Assembly (NCBI GenBank): GCA_003168075.1
Contig: PMTL01000127.1
Span: 357 to 32,674 of the forward strand
DNA length: 32,318 nucleotides
Direction of reading: 5' to 3'
From: Acidimicrobiaceae bacterium
GTDB lineage: Bacteria > Actinomycetota > Acidimicrobiia > Acidimicrobiales > RAAP-2
Position numbers and translations under genes: made by a program. Positions 27,673 through 32,318 of the stretch are shown here, piece by piece. A model generated the notes under the pieces. It did not search any database. It was not told the DNA's origin and worked only from the letters and a program-made list of their open reading frames with translations. The stretch's first letter is position 1. Each line of letters opens with the position of its first letter.

Positions 27673-28598
27673 AGCCCACTCCTCAAGTGTTGCGACCTTC
27701 TGGCGTATCCCGCCAGCGCCTCGAGTACCACCAGGGCGCCGAGGCGAACGGTCCGTTCGTCGGGCGCGTCACGCGCGACGTCGATCTCGGTCACGTCCAG
27801 CGCCGACACCTGCGGGTGGGCGCTCACGATGCGCACGAACTCGCGTAACTCGTCGGCGCTCAACCCTCCGGGCGCGGCCGCGGGACACCCGGGCACGACG
27901 CTACGGTCACACACGTCCATGTCAATGTCGACGTACACCTGACGACCGCCGGCTCCCGCCGTCGCGAGCGCTTCGGCGGCGACGTCGGCGATCGAACGAC
28001 GTCGTAGTTCGTGTCGCGCCATGATCGTCACGCCGACGTCGCGCGCGTTGCGGGCGTACGCGGCGGAGTTCGAGAAGTCCGCCAAGCCAACCTGGACGAC
28101 GTGCGAACCCGCGAGGCCCTCCTCGAGAAGCTGTCGCACGGGCGAGCCGTTCGAGCGGCCGTCGCGCAGGTCGAGGTGCGCGTCGAGGGTGATCAGGCCC
28201 CAGTCACCCAGTTGGTCGCGAGCGAGCGCGGACATCGCTCGCCAGGTCAACGCGTTGTCGCCACCGAGCAGCAACCACAAGGGTCCCGCCGCACTGTTGA
28301 GCGTCTGGACCAGCGAGCGGGCTCCCTCGTCGGAGTCGGGCGCGTCGATGTCACCGCGGTCGCGGACCACCACCGCGTCGGCCAGATCACGACCGTCCTC
28401 GTACGACCACGTGGAAAATCGCGAGAGTGCGGCGCGGATTGCCGCCGGTGTCGACTGCGACGATCTCGGGGAGACCGACGTCGCGTAGGTGTGGGCTCCG
28501 AGCAAGGAAACCAGGGCCCGGGTGCCGAGCTCGGGGCCGTCGCCCGGCACCAACATTGAAGCGGCCGACGGCCATTTGGGGTCCGGGGCGCTCACCAC
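27669..28598 (-). CDS. hutG: Arginase/ureohydrolase-family protein, probable formimidoylglutamase
   Basis: LLGGDNALTW, LITLDAHLDLRD (DAHxD), VYVDIDMDVCDRSVVPG (DxDxxD), SALDVTEIDVARD. First gene of the hut cluster, 4-bp overlap with hutH. Confidence 0.85.
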   Translation of the reverse strand: MVSAPDPKWPSAASMLVPGDGPELGTRALVSLLGAHTYATSVSPRSSQSTPAAIRAALSRFSTWSYEDGRDLADAVVVRDRGDIDAPDSDEGARSLVQTLNSAAGPLWLLLGGDNALTWRAMSALARDQLGDWGLITLDAHLDLRDGRSNGSPVRQLLEEGLAGSHVVQVGLADFSNSAAYARNARDVGVTIMARHELRRRSIADVAAEALATAGAGGRQVYVDIDMDVCDRSVVPGCPAAAPGGLSADELREFVRIVSAHPQVSALDVTEIDVARDAPDERTVRLGALVVLEALAGYARRSQHLRSGL

Positions 28599-28619
28599 GG
28601 ACCCATGCTACGCACACCG

Positions 28620-29666
28620 TTAGCCGGCGGTGGATGTCGTCGCGGCCACCGCGGACGGCCCGACGGCACACACCTTGTGCAGCGGCTGGGGTTGGGCCAC
28701 CCCGGTGAGACGACCCACCCCGGTGCTCGTCCACGAGCAGTTCCAGTTGCCGGGTTCGGCGACGGCCACGAAGAAATCGCGCTCCCAGCCGGTGCTGTAA
28801 ATCGTGGGATTGTGCTCAGAGTACGGAATTTGCACGGGGAAAATCCCGGGCGAGTGCAGTACGTGAAACGATGCCCCCACGATGGGCCAGAACGGATTGA
28901 TGTCGAGTTCCATCCCCTCGACGGCACCGGCGGCGAGGAGCGCGCTAGCGATCTGGCTCGGTAGAACGCCCGTCATCGTGGCCACGTACACCAGATTGCC
29001 GTGCGCGTCGATACCCAGGGCCGAACGCGGCTCGAGCGGACGATTGTGGAGCGGCGAGCCCCAAATGAGGGGATCCGTCGACCGCGCGATGCTCGTCACC
29101 TTGGCGTTGGCGATGAGCGGGCCGAGGTTCTGACGATACGCAATAGCGTGAAACGTCGGACCAGGAAAATCCGGCTCCCAGAGTCCCATCTTCCAATGAC
29201 CGGCGGCACTAATCGCCAGGGTCATGTCGCCGCGAATCAGTGGCGAGAGCGTCACCCCGTCGACCATCGAGCCCCCGGCCGTCGCGGCCACCTTGAAGCC
29301 ACCATTGAAGACCGCAACGACCCCGGCCAGACCTTCGTTGGGCCAGTTAATGGACGAGCCGGCGTCCGCTGGGATCTCCCCGGCGTGCGTCGGCGGGTCC
29401 AGGTACCCCACGTGCCAACGCAGTATGGTCGTGCGCGCACGCAGACGAATCGTGCGAAACTGCACCCCCGCCAGATCAATCATCCGGTAGTCGACCATGA
29501 CGCCGCGTGAGGAGGCCGTCGCTACCTTCCAGTTCGTCTGAGGTCGTTCCAGAGGAATCGTCGTCGTGGTGGCAACCGGCGTCGCCCTCGCGTGGTTCAG
29601 GACCGTGCCGCTAGCAAATCCCGCGAGCACGAGAGCCGACGCCGCGAGAATGCCAGTCGATCTCAC
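28620..29666 (-). CDS. Phosphodiester glycosidase (NAGPA-like) domain protein, exported
   Basis: N-terminal signal/TM segment; VVAVFNGGFKVAATAGGSMVDGVTLSPLIRGDMTLAISAAGHWKMG; RSALGIDAHGNLVYVA; GAVEGMELDINPFWP. Confidence 0.8.
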   Translation of the reverse strand: MRSTGILAASALVLAGFASGTVLNHARATPVATTTTIPLERPQTNWKVATASSRGVMVDYRMIDLAGVQFRTIRLRARTTILRWHVGYLDPPTHAGEIPADAGSSINWPNEGLAGVVAVFNGGFKVAATAGGSMVDGVTLSPLIRGDMTLAISAAGHWKMGLWEPDFPGPTFHAIAYRQNLGPLIANAKVTSIARSTDPLIWGSPLHNRPLEPRSALGIDAHGNLVYVATMTGVLPSQIASALLAAGAVEGMELDINPFWPIVGASFHVLHSPGIFPVQIPYSEHNPTIYSTGWERDFFVAVAEPGNWNCSWTSTGVGRLTGVAQPQPLHKVCAVGPSAVAATTSTAG

Positions 29667-29684
29667 GAGGACAACCGGTTCGGA

Positions 29685-31220
29685 TTAGCGCGGGACGCGG
29701 CGAACGCCACCTTCCGCGGCGACGACCTCGGGCTCCTGCACGAACGTCGGCACGGTCAGGGCCTCGAGTTCGTGGTGATCGTCGTCGACGTAGGTCGGTG
29801 CCGCGGTGGCGAGGTACTCGCCCTCGGCAGTGCGCATGACTACGTTGGGCGTCTTGCGCTTGCCCGCTCCGGCGAAGGCCCGCATCTCACGACAGATCTT
29901 GTACGTCACCGGGTAGGCGAGAAACGGCAGTACGACGCACAAGATACGCATGGCCCACAACACGGTATTGAGCGAGAGGTGAAGAAAGTTGGCGATGACG
30001 TCGGTCGACGACGCGATGAAGAGCATGGAACACAAGACAGCCACCGAAACACCCGCCGCGGTGCGCTTGGGTCGGTTACTGGGTCGGTCGAGCAAGTTAT
30101 GCAACTCGTTGTCCTTCGTAATGTGACGTTCGATCGCCGGCCAGACCATGACCAGGTTGAAGAGAATACCCGGGAAGATCACCGCCGGAATCGTCACTTC
30201 GAGGGGAATCGTATGGCCGAAGCTATGAAACGACCACGACGGGAAGATACGCAGCGCGCCGTCGAGGAAGCCCATGTACCAGTCGGGCTGAACGGCGTAG
30301 GAGATGCGCGAGGCCGTATAGGGACCAAACTGCCAAATCGGGTTGATCTGCGCGAATGCTCCCAGCAGTGCGGTCACTCCCGTGACCACGAACATGAATC
30401 CCGTCGTCTTGGCCATGAAGACCGGATACATCGGCGAGCCGACGACGTTTTTCTCGGTCTTTCCCTTGCCCGGGAACTGCGTATGCTTCTGGCGCACCAG
30501 CAGCCCCATGTGCGCTCCGACGAGTCCCAGGATGATGAGCGGGATGATCAACACGTGCAGAATAAAAAATCTCGGAATGATGTCGGTGCCGGGGAAATTA
30601 CCACCGAAGAGGAAGATCGCGACGTAGCTACCGACCAGTGGGATCGACAAGATGATCGAGTACGCGATGCGAATGCCCGTCCCCGAGACCAAGTCGTCGG
30701 GCAGCGAGTACCCGAGAAAACCGTTCACGATCGCCAGAATCAACAGAGTCGTGCCGATGGTCCAGTTCAGTTCGCGCGGCTTGCGAAAGGCGCCGGTGAA
30801 GAACACGCGGCCCATGTGCAAGACGATGGCGCCGACGAAGATGTCGCACGACCAGTGGTGCATCTGGCGCATTAACAGACCCGCGCGCACCGCGAAGGAG
30901 AGGTTCACCGTGGAGGCAAACGCCTCGGTGACCTTCTGGCCGTCGAGGGGGAGGTAACTGCCGGTGTAGGTAACGAGGTCCTGGCTCGGGATGTAATAGA
31001 GCGTCAGGAAGATACCCGTCACGAGCAGCACCACGAAGGAATACAGCGCGATCTCGCCGAGCATGAACGACCAGTGGTCGGGAAAGATCTTGTCGAGGAA
31101 CGTGCGTCCGCCCTTGGCGACGCCCAGGCGGTCGTCGAGCTCGTTGAGGCTGTGGCCCAATTTGCCGTACGGGCCCGCGGCCTCGCGTTGCGAGCGCTTG
31201 GTGTTAACGGTCTGACTCAT
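29685..31220 (-). CDS. qcrB: Cytochrome bc1 complex cytochrome b subunit
   Basis: HWSFMLGEIALYSFVVLLVTGIFLTLYY, RAGLLMRQMHHWSCDIFVGAIVLHMGRVFFTGAFRKPRELNWTIG (haem ligands), GFLGYSLPDDLVSGTGIRI, FFILHVLIIPLIILGLVGAHMG. Confidence 0.97.
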   Translation of the reverse strand: MSQTVNTKRSQREAAGPYGKLGHSLNELDDRLGVAKGGRTFLDKIFPDHWSFMLGEIALYSFVVLLVTGIFLTLYYIPSQDLVTYTGSYLPLDGQKVTEAFASTVNLSFAVRAGLLMRQMHHWSCDIFVGAIVLHMGRVFFTGAFRKPRELNWTIGTTLLILAIVNGFLGYSLPDDLVSGTGIRIAYSIILSIPLVGSYVAIFLFGGNFPGTDIIPRFFILHVLIIPLIILGLVGAHMGLLVRQKHTQFPGKGKTEKNVVGSPMYPVFMAKTTGFMFVVTGVTALLGAFAQINPIWQFGPYTASRISYAVQPDWYMGFLDGALRIFPSWSFHSFGHTIPLEVTIPAVIFPGILFNLVMVWPAIERHITKDNELHNLLDRPSNRPKRTAAGVSVAVLCSMLFIASSTDVIANFLHLSLNTVLWAMRILCVVLPFLAYPVTYKICREMRAFAGAGKRKTPNVVMRTAEGEYLATAAPTYVDDDHHELEALTVPTFVQEPEVVAAEGGVRRVPR

Positions 31221-32152
31221 GCGCGCTCCCAGAATCCCGGTCCGACGGGCTGGTTGAAGCCCGACTGTGACTGCAAGTACCCCGACGAGTCGATCTGCAG
31301 GGGCAGCTGGGGCAACGGTCGCGGGGCGGGTCCGAATTGGGGGATGCAGCCATTGGTGACGTTAAACATCGACTGGTGGCACGGGCACACCAACAACTGC
31401 ATCTCTTGCTCGTAGAGTCCGACCGGACATCCGAGGTGGGTGCAGAGTTTGGAGTAGGCGACGTAGCCGTCGGGGCCCCAGGTCTCGCGACCCTTTTGGG
31501 TCACAAAATTCTCGTTCGAGATGCGAATCAGCACCGTCTGGTCTACGGCCTGGCCATTGTCGGTGTTCTCCAAGCCCTCGGGGTACACCGTCACGATGGA
31601 GCCGATTGCCAGATCATCTTGGTGCACGCGACGACCGGTGATGTCGACCAAGTACGTGCCCTTCACCCAGTCAGTGTGAAAAAGAGTGCCCTTCGGTAAC
31701 GGGCCCAGCGAACGCACCAGCGGAAAAGCGGCGACGATACCGAAGATGCCCATGCCCGCGCCCAGCAGTCCACCGAGGACCTTGCGCCGCTTGACGACAC
31801 TGCCACCGCGTTCGGCGATGGCGGCGGCGAAGGCGTTGCGCTCGTCCGGAGAACTGGCGAGGGTGTGGCGCTCCTCTACGAATGGTCCGCGTGGCATCAG
31901 GTACTTGCCCCAGGCGATGAGACCGACGCCCAAGAAGGTCATGCCTCCTCCCAAGGTGGCACCCAGGGTCCAGGGTGCGGCGTTGACCCAGAAGCACGCG
32001 CCGAATCCGGCGACCAGAAGGATGCCGACGATGAAGGTGAAGGCGATGACCTTTTCGACCAACTCCGGATGACGCGCCGCCGGCTGCAACCGCGGATCGT
32101 CGGCGGACACCGTACTCAACACCACCGGGGTGCGCTGATCGTGTTCGCTCAC
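31217..32152 (-). CDS. qcrA: Rieske iron-sulfur subunit of cytochrome bc1
   Basis: CTHLGCPVGLYEQEMQLLVCPCHQSMFNVTNGCIP (Rieske CTHLGC and CPCHxS boxes), RRKVLGGLLGAGMGIFGIVAAFP. Start set to GTG 32152, overlapping the qcrC stop as GTGA; the track uses 32170. Confidence 0.96.
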   Translation of the reverse strand: MSEHDQRTPVVLSTVSADDPRLQPAARHPELVEKVIAFTFIVGILLVAGFGACFWVNAAPWTLGATLGGGMTFLGVGLIAWGKYLMPRGPFVEERHTLASSPDERNAFAAAIAERGGSVVKRRKVLGGLLGAGMGIFGIVAAFPLVRSLGPLPKGTLFHTDWVKGTYLVDITGRRVHQDDLAIGSIVTVYPEGLENTDNGQAVDQTVLIRISNENFVTQKGRETWGPDGYVAYSKLCTHLGCPVGLYEQEMQLLVCPCHQSMFNVTNGCIPQFGPAPRPLPQLPLQIDSSGYLQSQSGFNQPVGPGFWERA

Positions 32153-32318
32153 TGGCGCTCTCCTACCCAAAATCCGACGAGAGCCAGCAGACCCACGCCC
32201 AACAACAAGCCAACGAATCCTTCGGCTACCGGACCGAGCCCACCCAATCCAAAACCGCCGGGATTCTGGGGGTGCTGAATTTCGGTGGTCACGTACTTGA
32301 CGATGTCGGCGACTTGGT
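32149..32318 (-). CDS. qcrC: Cytochrome c subunit QcrC, C-terminal fragment (continues beyond the window)
   Basis: Manual minus translation: QVADIVKYVTTEIQHPQNPGGFGLGGLGPVAEGFVGLLLGVGLLALVGFWVGERQ*. Actinobacterial QcrC C-terminal TM anchor, followed by qcrA and qcrB. Confidence 0.9.
   Translation of the reverse strand, partial: QVADIVKYVTTEIQHPQNPGGFGLGGLGPVAEGFVGLLLGVGLLALVGFWVGERQ

Noticed and set aside
29592-30875. 427-aa plus-strand ORF opposite qcrB
   Set aside because: Shadow ORF in GC-rich DNA. The composition is dominated by R/H/D/E/Q with no domain pattern, and the minus strand encodes an unambiguous cytochrome b.

Overview
The window is a GC-rich actinobacterial chromosomal segment. 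A WhiB-family regulator, UPF0182, a DivIVA-like protein and QcrCAB support this; assignment to Acidimicrobiia is inference. I saw no CRISPR array, transposase or prophage. From left to right it contains: (i) a sugar/Amadori-type catabolic locus with divergent arms around a LacI regulator, comprising Dpp/Opp-type permeases, a PfkB kinase, an FrlB-like SIS deglycase, lacI, a HAD phosphatase/mutase, a second FrlB-like SIS protein, and an EamA transporter further downstream. Two intergenic sites fit one inferred operator consensus, TGTGATAGCGCTATCACA. (ii) A 55-codon remnant of a type II mannose-6-P isomerase cupin, an initiator tRNA-fMet with encoded CCA, and a strong hairpin just downstream of the tRNA. 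(iii) A core block with UPF0182, a DivIVA-like coiled coil with a phage-head-morphogenesis-like Cys/His tail, a PDZ/Lon-like protease, a HEAT-repeat protein, an MreB-like actin with an altered phosphate-2 loop, and a zincin-like protein without HExxH. (iv) A glutamate formimidoyltransferase, WhiB, a hypothetical protein, and a MoxR/VWA pair directly downstream of a hutG-H-U-I cluster. (v) A phosphodiester glycosidase-like protein and qcrB-qcrA-qcrC (partial). The best candidate for an under-described system is the putative Amadori-compound locus, with two deglycase paralogues and a peptide-type ABC importer under one LacI regulator.
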